A DNA stretch of 64,000 bases, taken from the NCBI GenBank assembly GCA_022709365.1, contig JAKLIY010000010.1, positions 44,574 to 108,573 on the forward strand. The letters run 5' to 3'. Made by a program: the position numbers and the translations under genes. Source of the stretch: Pseudomonadota bacterium (GTDB taxonomy: Bacteria; Pseudomonadota; Gammaproteobacteria; Competibacterales; Competibacteraceae). A model generated the notes under the pieces. It was given only the letters and a program-made list of their open reading frames with translations. It was not told where the DNA came from and did not search any database. This document shows positions 25,348 to 35,785 of this stretch, piece by piece. Within the stretch, counting starts at the first letter, position 1. Each line of letters opens with the position of its first letter.

Positions 25348-27009
25348 ATGACCGAATTTGAAATTGGCTACCACTTGCCGGTGGGTTACCGGCTGGAAGA
25401 ATTCGAGATTCAGCAAGTGGTTGGGGAAGGCAGTTTCGGGATAGTGTATTTGGCGCACGACCACATCCTGAACCAGCGGCGGGCCATCAAGGAATTCCTG
25501 CCACCCCAAATGGCAGCGCGTGCGCCAGATGGAATTCAAGTAAATGCACGCACTCGCAACAAGGAGATGCAGACCGCCTATCGAGTGAGTCTGAGACGCT
25601 TTATCAAGGAAGCGCAAATGCTGGCAGCACTGGATCATCCCAACATCGTACGGGTGTATCGCTGTCTGGAAGCCAATGGCACAGTCTATCTGGTGATGCC
25701 TTATTATCCCGGGGAAACCCTGGAACAGCATATTGAACGGGCTGGAAGCACAGCGCCTGACCCTGCCTGGGTGCAGCGGTTACTGGAACGACTTCTGGAT
25801 GGATTAGCGGCGGTCCATGCCTGCGACTTGCTGCATCGAGATATCAAACCCGCCAATATCTATCTGGTCAACGGCGAACGGCCGGTACTGCTGGACTTTG
25901 GCGCAGCGCGACAGACGATGGTTCAGGAATACTCACAGAGTTTCGGGTTGATCCTGACTCAGGACTATGCCGCGATTGAACAGTATGGCATTGATCGTTC
26001 TCAGGATGGGCCATGGACCGATCTTTACGCCTTGGGCGCCACCTTTTATCAATTGATATTAGGTAAAAAACCACCACCTGCCGCTAAGCGCATCTTGGAA
26101 GACAATTACCTGCCACTCATTGCGGCAGCACCCAAGCATTACCCCCGCTCTTTGGTGGCCAGCATTGATCGAGCGCTGGCGGTACGCCCACGCAATCGTT
26201 ATCTCGATACGGTTGCCTGGCTAAGGGATTTGCAACCCACCGGAGTCTCGCCATTGTCATCGCCAAGAAAGCGCGGACATATGCCGGCAATCCTGATCGG
26301 GTTGGTCGTCGGGGTGGGAGGCGCAAGCGCAATGTATTCCAGGTTCAAGCCCGGTCCCACGCCCATACCCACACCTACCCCGACCGTCCAGCCTGCGCGA
26401 TCATCGAATGCCCAACCACCGCCGCCCTCCACGATACCTGAGTCCCCCCGCTACGATGAGATTAGTCTAAATGTTGATTCTCCGGCTAACTGGTATATTA
26501 AGCGTATGATCCAGTATGCGCGCGATAGGACCCAATTTCAGTCGGATCAAGAGGAGTTGAGCGCTCTTGAAAAACCCTCCAGAGGCGACAGAAGATCAGC
26601 TAGACCACTAAACGATCAGGCAATTGCTTTAATTAGGCAATCAAACTACGCGGAAGCGCTGCCACTGCTTGAGGAAGCTCATCAAACCGATCCACGCGAT
26701 GAGGAGATTGCCGATAATCTTGGATTCGCTTACTTGAATAATAATGAATACGACAAGGCAAAACAGGCTTTGGTTAATGCTTTATATATTAATTCTGAAC
26801 GTAGCACAGCATGGCAAAACTTAGGCGATGCCTTCGCTATTGACGGAGATGAAAAAAGCGCCATTAATTGTTATATCAATTTCTATTTTTCTTCAAGAAA
26901 TAGAGAAAGAGCTTTGTCTTCTTTAAAAGATAACGGGACCGATGACTCCAGCCCAACAAGCGCAGCCCACCAGAAAGCCTATGAGTTCTTGCGCCAGCAG
27001 GGTTTTTAG
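25348..27009 (+). CDS. Membrane Ser/Thr protein kinase with TPR domain
   Basis: A 553-aa kinase of the same family as the Sel1 kinase. Gly loop GEGSFGIVY (26-34), Lys 48, HRDIKPAN (163-170) and DFG (183-185) are present. A membrane helix lies at 312-330, then a Pro-rich linker (335-370), then TPR repeats at about 420-510 (NYAEALPLLEEAHQTDPRD, NNEYDKAKQALVNALYINSE). The C-terminal third is more AT-rich than the kinase domain. The TPR part is expected outside the cytoplasmic membrane. It follows the coiled-coil genes on the same strand and may phosphorylate or respond to them; that is inference. Confidence 0.9.
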   Translation: MTEFEIGYHLPVGYRLEEFEIQQVVGEGSFGIVYLAHDHILNQRRAIKEFLPPQMAARAPDGIQVNARTRNKEMQTAYRVSLRRFIKEAQMLAALDHPNIVRVYRCLEANGTVYLVMPYYPGETLEQHIERAGSTAPDPAWVQRLLERLLDGLAAVHACDLLHRDIKPANIYLVNGERPVLLDFGAARQTMVQEYSQSFGLILTQDYAAIEQYGIDRSQDGPWTDLYALGATFYQLILGKKPPPAAKRILEDNYLPLIAAAPKHYPRSLVASIDRALAVRPRNRYLDTVAWLRDLQPTGVSPLSSPRKRGHMPAILIGLVVGVGGASAMYSRFKPGPTPIPTPTPTVQPARSSNAQPPPPSTIPESPRYDEISLNVDSPANWYIKRMIQYARDRTQFQSDQEELSALEKPSRGDRRSARPLNDQAIALIRQSNYAEALPLLEEAHQTDPRDEEIADNLGFAYLNNNEYDKAKQALVNALYINSERSTAWQNLGDAFAIDGDEKSAINCYINFYFSSRNRERALSSLKDNGTDDSSPTSAAHQKAYEFLRQQGF

Positions 27010-27071
27010 TAAGCCGATTACGTTGCTGTTAAAAGCATTTATATAGTACTTCAAAATCCGGGGGTTTGGCT

Positions 27072-28691
27072 CTACTCGAAAGGTGATTGCTCACACTCGG
27101 CTTTGATTAATGCTTGTAGAGCTTTCCAGAAACTGTAAACAGGTTGATCAGGGCGTGATAATAGGTATTTTTTTATCTCTTCTTGATCTGGAATTTGACC
27201 TTTTTTGTATATTACAGATGGAAATTTTGTATCAATTCCTCCACCTGTAGAATGAAAGACATCTTCTTTTTTCATAATCACTCCCGGAAATTCAATACGA
27301 ATACGAATAGAAAAAGTATCGTCGTTTAAAATGTAGTAGACTAATCTATATGAAACTCTCTTAATATTAATAGAACATAAAGCATAACTCCATGTAATAG
27401 TACTATCACCGCTTTTCTCCTCGGTATAAAGTGTCTTACTATTGTTATCATACCTGATCAATTTTTCACTCATATCTTCTGAATGCTTTTTGAGCCATTT
27501 GAGAATATCTTCCAACTGATTAGCCCGCTGCTGATCCTGATCTAGTTTGCGTTTATTATCCTCATCTAATTTACGTTGCCGATCAGCCGCAAGTCGTTCT
27601 TCAGCCTTGCGGTTAATTTCATCAATTTTTGATTGAAAATTACGGTTAATCTTATCAATTTCTTCTTGAGCCTTACGGTTAGCTTTATCAATCTCTTCAG
27701 CGGTGCGTTGTGATTGATCCCTATAGAGCCAATACCCCCCTCCCAGCAACACCAGCGCCAGCGCACCAACCGCCCCTGGTTGCCAGCGAAAACCGGAAGA
27801 CTTCCGTTGCGCGGCCAGCGCCGCCAGCCACTCATCCGCGCTCTTGTAGCGATCCCGGGGACGAACCGCCAGTACCCGGTCAAGACTAGCCAGCAGGCGG
27901 CGTGGATAACCCTTGGGCGCGATCTCGCTCAGGGGTTTGAGTCGATCCTCCATCGCCCGCGAGGGAGCGTCCCACGGTCGTTCGCCGGTAATCAGTTCAT
28001 AAAAGGTTGCGCCCAGCGCGTACAGGTCACTCCACAGTCCCTGCGGCATACCACTGTCCGCATATTGCTCGATGGGCGTGTAACCAGGGCTGATCACCGT
28101 GTTCAGGCTCTGGGTGCCTTGCGCCACCAGCCGCCGGGCCGCGCCAAAATCCAGCAGCACCGGCCGCTCTCGACCGGCCAGATACAGGTTGGCTGGTTTA
28201 ATATCGCTATGCACGATCCCCCGCCCATGCACCACCCGCAGCCCTTCCAGCACCTGGGTCAACAAGCGCTGTACCCAATCCGGATCCGGTGGAGTTCCGC
28301 CCGCGTGCGCCAGGTACTGAGCCAGCGTCTCGCCCGGATAGTACGGCATCACCAGATAAGCTGTATCATTGGCTTCCAACACCCGGTGAACCTTCACAAT
28401 ATTAGGATGATCGAGTGCCGCCAGCGTCTGTGCCTCTTCGATGAAACGCGCCAAGCTGTCCCGGTAAACGCCGGACGCTCCTCCGGAACGGGCCGTAACT
28501 CGTATCTCCCCACTGGCCCGTCGCGCCGCTATGCCGGGTAGAAACTCCTTGAGTACCCGAGGTTGGTTGAGAGTACGGTCTTTAGCCAAGTACGCCACTC
28601 CAAAGCCCCCTTCTCCCAATACCCGCTCAATCTCAAATTCCTCTAGCTGGTAGCCGGCTGGCAAGTGATTGCTGTTCGCTTGTTTGGTCAT
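27072..28691 (-). CDS. Membrane Ser/Thr protein kinase with novel C-terminal domain
   Basis: A 539-aa kinase. Gly loop GEGGFGVAY (26-34), Lys 48 and DFG (181-183) are intact, but the catalytic loop reads HSDIKPAN (161-168) instead of HRD, making it a non-RD kinase that may not need activation-loop phosphorylation. Membrane helix at 306-323, coiled coil at 325-400 with repeats of EEIDKINR-type heptads, then about 140 residues of unknown fold (WSYALCSINIKRVSYRLVYY). DNA for this last part is strikingly AT-rich relative to the kinase part. It is convergent with the TPR kinase. Confidence 0.9.
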   Translation of the reverse strand: MTKQANSNHLPAGYQLEEFEIERVLGEGGFGVAYLAKDRTLNQPRVLKEFLPGIAARRASGEIRVTARSGGASGVYRDSLARFIEEAQTLAALDHPNIVKVHRVLEANDTAYLVMPYYPGETLAQYLAHAGGTPPDPDWVQRLLTQVLEGLRVVHGRGIVHSDIKPANLYLAGRERPVLLDFGAARRLVAQGTQSLNTVISPGYTPIEQYADSGMPQGLWSDLYALGATFYELITGERPWDAPSRAMEDRLKPLSEIAPKGYPRRLLASLDRVLAVRPRDRYKSADEWLAALAAQRKSSGFRWQPGAVGALALVLLGGGYWLYRDQSQRTAEEIDKANRKAQEEIDKINRNFQSKIDEINRKAEERLAADRQRKLDEDNKRKLDQDQQRANQLEDILKWLKKHSEDMSEKLIRYDNNSKTLYTEEKSGDSTITWSYALCSINIKRVSYRLVYYILNDDTFSIRIRIEFPGVIMKKEDVFHSTGGGIDTKFPSVIYKKGQIPDQEEIKKYLLSRPDQPVYSFWKALQALIKAECEQSPFE

Positions 28692-28714
28692 GACCTATAA
28701 ACCCTTGACAGTGG

Positions 28715-29908
28715 TTACAACCTGCCTAAGCGAAAGTCCTGGTCTTTTAATCGCAACACCCGCCGCAGCCGTTCTACGCCCTCCGCTAGTTGCGGGATAG
28801 CGCTGGTATAGGCGAAACGGACATGCCGGTTCGGCCGGTGATGGCCGAAGTCCAAGCCGGGAGTGATAGCGACGCCCACCTCATCGAGCAGGCGTAACGC
28901 GAAGGCGTAGCTGTCGTCGGTGAAGCGGCCACAATCGGCATAGAGATAGAATGCCCCGTCCGGGGTCACGGGAATGACAAAACCCAGTTCCCGCAAGGCC
29001 GGCAGCAGAAAATCCCGCCGCGCCTGAAATTCCTGCCGCCGTGCCTCAAACACGGTCTGCGCTGCCGGGGTAAACGCCGCCAGCGCCGCGTATTGCGCCG
29101 GGGTCGATGCCGCTAGAAATAGATTCTGCGCTAGCTTCTCCGCCACGCCAACGCTATCTTCCGGCGCGACCAGCCAGCCCAGTCGCCAGCCTGTCATGCC
29201 GTAATACTTGCTAAAACTGTTGACCACGAACGCTTGATCGGAAAACGCCAGCGCCGTTTGCAGCGCTGCGCCATAAACCAGCCCGTGGTAAATCTCATCC
29301 ATAATGACTCGCCCGCCGCGTGCCTCGACGGTCGCGATGATCGCGGACAATTCTCCAGGCGGGATCACTGTGCCGGTAGGATTGGCCGGCGAGGCCAACA
29401 ACACCGCAACGGTCCGTTCATCCCAGTGCCGTTCTACGAGATCGGCGGTCAGTTGATAACCGGTTTCCGGCCCCACCGGAATTCCTACCGCTTCGCCTTC
29501 CACCAGCCGCACAAAATGCCGGTTGCAGGGATAGCTGGGATCGGCTAGCAATACCCGGTCGCCGGGATTGATCAGCACCGCCGTTGCCAGTTGCAACGCG
29601 CCGGACGCGCCGGGGGTGACGAGAATGCGCCGGGGCGGAACTTCAACGCCATACCGCTCCCGGTAGTGGTCACTGATCGCCTGACGCAGTTCCGGCAGGC
29701 CCGCAGCGGGGGTGTAACGGGTGCGACCTTTCGCCAGCGCACGCTGACCGGCGGCGATGATCGGTTCGGCGGTCGGAAAATCCGGCTCGCCGATTTCCAT
29801 GTGAATGATGGAACGACCTGTTGCTTCCAGTTCCCGCGCACGGGCCAGCAACGCCATGGCATAAAACGGCGCAATATCCGCCATCCGGCGGGCCAGCACG
29901 CTGCTCAT
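28715..29908 (-). CDS. Class I/II PLP-dependent aminotransferase
   Basis: A 397-aa fold-type I aminotransferase. MEIGEPDFPTAEPI (substrate region), LLASPANPTGTVIP and the PLP-lysine motif SFSKYYGMTGWRLGW are visible, as in the aspartate/aromatic aminotransferase family. The amino donor cannot be assigned. Its start overlaps the pilU stop by 4 bp, so it is the last gene of the sthA-pilU unit. Confidence 0.9.
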   Translation of the reverse strand: MSSVLARRMADIAPFYAMALLARARELEATGRSIIHMEIGEPDFPTAEPIIAAGQRALAKGRTRYTPAAGLPELRQAISDHYRERYGVEVPPRRILVTPGASGALQLATAVLINPGDRVLLADPSYPCNRHFVRLVEGEAVGIPVGPETGYQLTADLVERHWDERTVAVLLASPANPTGTVIPPGELSAIIATVEARGGRVIMDEIYHGLVYGAALQTALAFSDQAFVVNSFSKYYGMTGWRLGWLVAPEDSVGVAEKLAQNLFLAASTPAQYAALAAFTPAAQTVFEARRQEFQARRDFLLPALRELGFVIPVTPDGAFYLYADCGRFTDDSYAFALRLLDEVGVAITPGLDFGHHRPNRHVRFAYTSAIPQLAEGVERLRRVLRLKDQDFRLGRL

Positions 29909-31056
29909 ATCCCGAACCGGCTTCCCCCCCGGTTGTCATCCTCGTCGTGCAGGGTCAGATCGGCCAGGTTGGAGGATGATTTACTGCCCGACTCCATGCC
30001 TTCCGACAGGCGGATCTGCAAGGCGACGTTGTTCTTGGAATCGGCGTTCTTGATCGCTTCATCCTTGGAAATTTTGCCTTCCTTGTACAGCTTGAACAGC
30101 GCCTGGTCGAAGGTCTGGGTGCCGGACTCGGTGGACTGCTCCATGGCGTCCTTGACGTAATCGATTTTGCCCTTTTGAATCAAATCGGCGATGTAGGGCG
30201 TGTTCAGAAGCACTTCCACCGCCGGAACCAGACCGCCGGTCAGCGAGCGGATCAGTCGTTGCGAGATGATGGCGCGCAGGTTCATCGACAGGTCCATCAG
30301 CAACTGGGGCCGGGCATCCTCCGGGAAGAAGTTGACGATGCGCTCCAGCGCGCCATTGGCGTTGTTCGCATGCAGGGTGGACAGCACCAGGTGGCCGGTC
30401 TCGGAGAAGGTCAGCACATATTTCATTACCTCACGCTCGCGGACTTCGCCGACCAGAATGACATCCGGCGCTTCACGCATGGCGCTACGCAGGGCGAATT
30501 CATAACTATGCGTGTCGATGCCAATCTCGCGCTGGGCCACCACCGATTTCTTATGCTGGTGGGTGAACTCAATCGGGTCTTCAATGGTGATGATGTGGCC
30601 CGGCGAACTGGAATTACGGTGATCAATCATCGCCGCCAGCGTCGTCGATTTACCCGAACCGGTCGCGCCGACCAGCAACACCAGACCGCGTTTTTCCATG
30701 ACGATCTGCCGCAACAGTGGCGGCAAGCCCAGTTCCTCGACCTGCGGAATGTCGCCCTTGATGTAGCGGATCACCATGGACACTTCGCCGCGCTGCTTGA
30801 ACACGTTGGAACGGAATCGGCCCACCCCATGCAGCGGAATGGCGAAATTCAGCTCCCATTCGTGCTCAAAGTCCTTGATTTGATCGTCCTTCATGACCGA
30901 GTAGGCGATTTCACGCACCTGTCCCGGCCCCAGCACCTTGTTGCCAATGGGCCGCACGACGCCGCCGATTTTGATATTGACGGGCGCGCCGACATGGAAA
31001 AACAGGTCGGAAGCGTTCTTGTCGACCATCAATTTGAGATAGGGCGTAATGTCCAT
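29905..31056 (-). CDS. pilU: Type IV pilus retraction ATPase PilU
   Basis: A 383-aa secretion-type ATPase starting MDITPYLKLMVDKNASDLFF. Walker A GATGSGKST, the Asp box ITIEDPIEF and the Walker B/His region MREAPDVILVGEVR with HLVLSTLHANN are intact. Length and the extended C-terminus fit PilU, the accessory partner of PilT in pilus retraction (twitching, DNA uptake). pilT itself is not in the window; the gene is instead 14 bp behind sthA. Confidence 0.9.
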   Translation of the reverse strand: MDITPYLKLMVDKNASDLFFHVGAPVNIKIGGVVRPIGNKVLGPGQVREIAYSVMKDDQIKDFEHEWELNFAIPLHGVGRFRSNVFKQRGEVSMVIRYIKGDIPQVEELGLPPLLRQIVMEKRGLVLLVGATGSGKSTTLAAMIDHRNSSSPGHIITIEDPIEFTHQHKKSVVAQREIGIDTHSYEFALRSAMREAPDVILVGEVREREVMKYVLTFSETGHLVLSTLHANNANGALERIVNFFPEDARPQLLMDLSMNLRAIISQRLIRSLTGGLVPAVEVLLNTPYIADLIQKGKIDYVKDAMEQSTESGTQTFDQALFKLYKEGKISKDEAIKNADSKNNVALQIRLSEGMESGSKSSSNLADLTLHDEDDNRGGSRFGI

Positions 31057-31070
31057 GGAGAACTCCTTCC

Positions 31071-32474
31071 TCAGGCCAGCCGATTCAGACCATTCAGCGC
31101 CGCGACCCGGTACGCCTCAGCCATGGTCGGATAGTTGAATGTGGTGTTGACGAAATATTGAATCGAGTTGGCTTCGCCCTGCTGGGCCATGATCGCCTGG
31201 CCAATGTGGACGATTTCCGCCGCCTGGTCGCCGAAGCAGTGGATGCCGAGAATTTCCAGCGTGTCACGGTGGAACAACAGCTTGAGGATCCCCACCGTGC
31301 GACCGGTAATCTGGGCACGCGCCAAGCTCTTGAAATAGGCGTGGCCGACCTCGTAGGGTATCCGCGCCTCGGTCAGTTCGCGCTCGGTGCGGCCTACGGA
31401 GCTGATCTCCGGCGACGTGTAGATGCCGGTCGGGATGTAATCAATCAGGTGATGGTCGCAACTGCCCTGCACCAGATGAGTCGCAGCGAAGCGCCCCTGG
31501 TCGTAGGCGGCGCTGGCTAGGCTGGGATAGCCGATCAGGTCGCCAACCGCGTAGATATGCGGCAGCGCCGTGCGGTAGTTTTCATCCACCTTGACCTGGC
31601 CGCGATTGTTGGGCGTGATGCCCAAATCCTCTAGGCCCATGTTCGCCGTGTTGCCGGTGCGGCCATTGGCCCACAGCAACACATCGGCCTTGATGCGCTT
31701 GCCGGACTTGAATGACATCGCCATGCCATCCGGCAGGCCCTCGACCTGCTCGTATTCTTCGTTATGGCGAATCATCACGCCTTGATCGCGCAGGTGATAA
31801 CTGAGCGCGTGGGCGATTTCATCGTCCAGGAACGACAGCAACTGCGAACGAGTGTCCACCAGATCCACCTTGCAACCCATGTTGCGGAAGATGCTGGCAT
31901 ATTCGCAGCCGATCACCCCGGCGCCATAAATCAGAATCGAGCGCGGAGTGGTCGACATGCTGAGGATAGTATCGCTGTCGAAAATGCGCGGATGGTTAAA
32001 GTCGATGTCGCGGGGCCGGAATGGATGCGAACCGGAGGCGACGACGAAAGCGTCAGCGGTCAGAATAGCGGGTTCAATACTGGTGCTGGAGCGAACTTCG
32101 AGAGTATGGGCATCGAGGAATTTGGCGTGGCCATGATAGAGCCGCACCCGGTTGCGCTCGTAGAAATCCCGGCGCATGGCGGTCTGGCGGGCGATCACCG
32201 ACTCGGCGGAGCGCAGCAGGTCGGGATAGGACAGCTTGAGCGCGTGGCCCAGGGCATTGCGAAAGGCCGGACTAGTGTTGAATTCCAGCATCCGGTTGAT
32301 GGAATGGCGCAGGGCCTTGGACGGGATGGTGCCCCAGTGGGTGCAACCGCCGCCCACCAGATGGTGTTTTTCGATCACCGCGACGGATTTTCCGTCTTTG
32401 GCGGCTTTCATGGCGGCCCCTTCTCCTCCCGGGCCTGTGCCAATCACGATGACATCGTATTTTTGGTCGTTCAT
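31071..32474 (-). CDS. sthA: Soluble pyridine nucleotide transhydrogenase
   Basis: A 467-aa flavoprotein of the disulfide-reductase family. The FAD motif [17 protein letters not shown] opens the protein. The redox site reads [18 protein letters not shown]: only one Cys (44) is kept, the second being Thr, which is the SthA signature and excludes a lipoamide dehydrogenase. The enzyme interconverts NADPH and NADH in the cytoplasm. First gene of a sthA-pilU-aminotransferase unit. Confidence 0.93.
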   Translation of the reverse strand: MNDQKYDVIVIGTGPGGEGAAMKAAKDGKSVAVIEKHHLVGGGCTHWGTIPSKALRHSINRMLEFNTSPAFRNALGHALKLSYPDLLRSAESVIARQTAMRRDFYERNRVRLYHGHAKFLDAHTLEVRSSTSIEPAILTADAFVVASGSHPFRPRDIDFNHPRIFDSDTILSMSTTPRSILIYGAGVIGCEYASIFRNMGCKVDLVDTRSQLLSFLDDEIAHALSYHLRDQGVMIRHNEEYEQVEGLPDGMAMSFKSGKRIKADVLLWANGRTGNTANMGLEDLGITPNNRGQVKVDENYRTALPHIYAVGDLIGYPSLASAAYDQGRFAATHLVQGSCDHHLIDYIPTGIYTSPEISSVGRTERELTEARIPYEVGHAYFKSLARAQITGRTVGILKLLFHRDTLEILGIHCFGDQAAEIVHIGQAIMAQQGEANSIQYFVNTTFNYPTMAEAYRVAALNGLNRLA

Positions 32475-32580
32475 GTCGCGCTCGTCGGTGGTTGTTCTAT
32501 GAATAGTTTAAACCCTTTCGGGGAGGGCGCAAAAACGGGCTGATCTTGTTTGAGCACACGACCACAGCGCTTCAAACGAA

Positions 32581-34416
32581 TCATTCCACCGTCACCGACT
32601 TGGCCAGATTGCGCGGTTGATCGACGTCAGTGCCTTTGAGAATGGCGACGTGATAGGCCAGCAGTTGCAGGGGAATAGTGAACACGATAGGCGCAATGGA
32701 TTCCGGTACAGCGCCCAGCGACAGTACATGGGTGTCAACGCCGCTGAGTGGGGTATCCACTTCCCGGTCAGCGAACAGGAACAATACTCCGCCCCGCGCC
32801 CGCACTTCCTGGAGATTCGACAGCACCTTCTCCAGCAATCCATCCTTCGGCAATACGCACACCACCGGCATATCGCTGTCCACCAGCGCCAGTGGCCCGT
32901 GCTTGAGTTCGCCCGCCGGATAAGCCTCGGCGTGGATGTAGGAAATTTCCTTCAGTTTCAGCGCCCCTTCCATAGCGATGGGATATTGCGGGCCGCGTCC
33001 CAGGAACAGGGCGTGATGTTTCTCGGCGAAATGCTCGGCCAGTCGCTCAATGGCGCTGTCCAGCACCAGCGCCTCTTCCAGCGCCTTCGGCAGCCGCTCC
33101 AGGTCGCGCACACAAACCGCTTCCTCGACTTCGCTTAAACTGTGCTTCCGGCCCAACCGCAACGTCAGCAACCGCAGGGCCACCAGTTGGGTCGTAAATG
33201 CCTTGGTGGAGGCAACGCCGATTTCCCGGCCAGCGCGGGTCAATAGCGTCAATGCCGATTCGCGCACCAGCGAGCTTTCCGCGACATTGCAGATCGCCAG
33301 CGTGGACAGATAGCCACGCTCTTTCGCCGCCCGCAAAGCCGCCAGCGTGTCCGCCGTTTCGCCGGACTGGGAAATGCTGACGAACAGCGTTCCGGGCGGC
33401 GTCACCCCGCGCCGATAGCGATATTCGCTGGCCACTTCGACCGTGCAGGAAACGCCCAGATTTTCCAGCCAGTAGCGGGCCACCATCCCGGCGTGATAGC
33501 TGGTGCCGCAAGCGACGATATGCACACCCCGCGTCTGATCCAGCACGGGTCCCGCTTCCGGCCCAAAGCATTCATCCAGCAACCGGCCCTGATGGATGCG
33601 CCCCGCCAGTGTTTCAGCGACCACCGTCGGCTGTTCAAAGATTTCCTTGAGCATGAAATGGCGGTAACCGCCCTTGCCGACCGCGCCGCCCTGTTGCGCC
33701 GCGTAGGCCAGGGGCCGCTCGACCGCCTCGCCCATGCGGTCGTAGATCGTGAAGCTCTCGCGCTGTACGTCAGCGATATCGCCTTCTTCCAGAAAAACAA
33801 AAGTCTGCGTGACCGGGGCTAGGGCGAACACATCCGAAGCGATGAAGTGTTCCTCGATACCGATGCCGAGCACCAGCGGACTGCCCGCTCGCGCGGCAAT
33901 CAGGCGCTCCGGGTCTTCACAGCAAATCACCCCCAGGCTGTAAGCGCCAGTGAGCCGTGTTACGGCCTGCTGGACGGCGGTCAGCAGATGGCCGGTTTGC
34001 CGCATCCGTTGGTCGATCAGATGGGCAATCACCTCGGTATCAGTGTCGGATTCGAAATGGTAGCCGGCGGCGATCAGCTCGTCCTTCAGTTCCCGGTAAT
34101 TTTCGATGATGCCGTTATGCACTACGGCTACTGAATTGTTACTGACATGCGGATGAGCGTTGCGCTCGCAGGGTTCGCCGTGAGTGGCCCAGCGGGTGTG
34201 GGCAATGCCCAGCGGGCCACGCACCGGTTCCTGTTGCAGGCGGTCAGTCAGCATTTGCACCTTGCCGACCGTGCGCAACCGGTGTAATTGACCGTCCCGG
34301 CTGTCCAGGGTCACGACGCCCGCCGAGTCATAGCCGCGATATTCCAGCCGCCGCAGCCCTTCAAGCAGGATGGGAGTGACATTGCGTTCAGCAATAGCGC
34401 CTACGATTCCGCACAT
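32581..34416 (-). CDS. glmS: Glutamine--fructose-6-phosphate aminotransferase
   Basis: A 611-aa protein, normal for GlmS. The start at 34416 makes Cys 2 the N-terminal nucleophile after Met removal ([15 protein letters not shown]); an earlier in-frame Met would bury it. Glutaminase domain 1-240, then two SIS domains ([38 protein letters not shown]). It makes glucosamine-6-phosphate for peptidoglycan and lipopolysaccharide. It sits 7 bp after ackA. No glmS ribozyme, as expected outside Gram-positives. Confidence 0.95.
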   Translation of the reverse strand: MCGIVGAIAERNVTPILLEGLRRLEYRGYDSAGVVTLDSRDGQLHRLRTVGKVQMLTDRLQQEPVRGPLGIAHTRWATHGEPCERNAHPHVSNNSVAVVHNGIIENYRELKDELIAAGYHFESDTDTEVIAHLIDQRMRQTGHLLTAVQQAVTRLTGAYSLGVICCEDPERLIAARAGSPLVLGIGIEEHFIASDVFALAPVTQTFVFLEEGDIADVQRESFTIYDRMGEAVERPLAYAAQQGGAVGKGGYRHFMLKEIFEQPTVVAETLAGRIHQGRLLDECFGPEAGPVLDQTRGVHIVACGTSYHAGMVARYWLENLGVSCTVEVASEYRYRRGVTPPGTLFVSISQSGETADTLAALRAAKERGYLSTLAICNVAESSLVRESALTLLTRAGREIGVASTKAFTTQLVALRLLTLRLGRKHSLSEVEEAVCVRDLERLPKALEEALVLDSAIERLAEHFAEKHHALFLGRGPQYPIAMEGALKLKEISYIHAEAYPAGELKHGPLALVDSDMPVVCVLPKDGLLEKVLSNLQEVRARGGVLFLFADREVDTPLSGVDTHVLSLGAVPESIAPIVFTIPLQLLAYHVAILKGTDVDQPRNLAKSVTVE

Positions 34417-34423
34417 GATCGTT

Positions 34424-35710
34424 TTAACCTCCCAGTACCAGTCGCCGGGTATGCCGGGCAATCACCAGTTCCTCGTTGGTGGGCAACACCCAGACGGCGG
34501 TTCGACTGCCGGCCTGGTCAATCCGCTGAGCGTCGCGGGCATTGGCCGCTGCATCCATCTCGACGCCCAACCACGCTGACCGGGCGCAGACCTGTTCACG
34601 CACCGCTGCCGCGTGTTCGCCGATGCCGCCGGTGAACACCAGCGCATCCAACCCGCCCAGCGCTGCCGCCAGCGAGCCGAGTTCGCGGGCGATGCGGTAG
34701 CAGAAATAATCGACCGCCAGCCTGGCGTTGGGATCGGGACTGGCCAGCAATTCCCGCATGTCGTTGCTGATCCCCGACAGTCCCAGCAATCCCGACTGCT
34801 TGTACAGCAGATTGGTCAAGTCCTTGGCCCCCATGCCGTGCTGCTCGATCAGATAAATCAGCACGCCCGGATCGAGCGACCCGGTGCGAGTGCCCATCGG
34901 CAGACCTTCTATGGCGGTGAAGCCCATGGTGCTGGCGATGCTCTGGCCGTCGCGCATGGCGCACATGCTGGCGCCATTGCCGAGATGGGCCACGACGACT
35001 CGCCCTGTCGCTGGAGTCCCCATGATCTCCGCCAGATGGCCGGCGATAAATTCATAGGACAGTCCATGAAATCCATAACGCCTGACGCCCTCTGCACGGT
35101 AGACGCGCGGCAACGCAAACAGCTTCGCCAGTTCCGGCTGGACATAGTGGAATGCCGTGTCGAAACAACCGACCTGCGGTAAGTCAGGCCGAACCGCGCT
35201 CAGCGCATGGATACCGGCCAGATTATGCGGCTGGTGCAAGGGCGCTAACGGGATGAAATGTGCCAGACGGGTGACGGTTTCCGGGGTCAATAATTGAGGA
35301 TCGCTGTATTCCTCGCCGCCATGCACCACACGGTGACCGACGGCGATCACCTCGGGCAACCCTGGGGTTTTTTTTAACCAGGTCAATAAGTCGCGTAGCG
35401 CGGCCTGATGATCGTAAATGGCGGTGGAAACGGGCGTAGAAGGCGGCGGCGGTGTTAAAAGCGGGTCGGACGCCCTGCGGCGCAATTCCGGCCCCAGCTT
35501 GCGATACTGACCCTCGGGGGCCGTCAGCCGAATATCGGCCAACACCTGCCCGGCGTGATCGAATGCTTTGAAATGCGGATTATCCTCGCCGATATTTTCC
35601 TGAAGGCCGCGACAAACCAGTTCCAGCTCGCCATCGCCCGCCGGCAGCGCGAACACCGAGAATTTGATGCTGGATGAACCAGCATTTAAAACCAGTAATC
35701 CTTGGGACAT
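34424..35710 (-). CDS. ackA: Acetate kinase
   Basis: A 428-aa ASKHA-fold kinase: [15 protein letters not shown] at the N-terminus, [43 protein letters not shown] and [14 protein letters not shown]. It interconverts acetate plus ATP and acetyl phosphate. It is about 25 residues longer than usual because of a Pro-rich insert near residues 85-100. Upstream of glmS on the same strand, probably co-transcribed. No pta gene is adjacent. Confidence 0.94.
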   Translation of the reverse strand: MSQGLLVLNAGSSSIKFSVFALPAGDGELELVCRGLQENIGEDNPHFKAFDHAGQVLADIRLTAPEGQYRKLGPELRRRASDPLLTPPPPSTPVSTAIYDHQAALRDLLTWLKKTPGLPEVIAVGHRVVHGGEEYSDPQLLTPETVTRLAHFIPLAPLHQPHNLAGIHALSAVRPDLPQVGCFDTAFHYVQPELAKLFALPRVYRAEGVRRYGFHGLSYEFIAGHLAEIMGTPATGRVVVAHLGNGASMCAMRDGQSIASTMGFTAIEGLPMGTRTGSLDPGVLIYLIEQHGMGAKDLTNLLYKQSGLLGLSGISNDMRELLASPDPNARLAVDYFCYRIARELGSLAAALGGLDALVFTGGIGEHAAAVREQVCARSAWLGVEMDAAANARDAQRIDQAGSRTAVWVLPTNEELVIARHTRRLVLGG

Positions 35711-35785
35711 GATGATTGATTCCCCTTCAGTATTCCGTCGATGAAAAGGCTTCCCCGGTTTTCCGCGCTTTCCGTGAAAAAATGC

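Noticed and set aside
30175..31134. 319-aa plus-strand ORF
   Set aside because: Antisense of pilU; no family motif.
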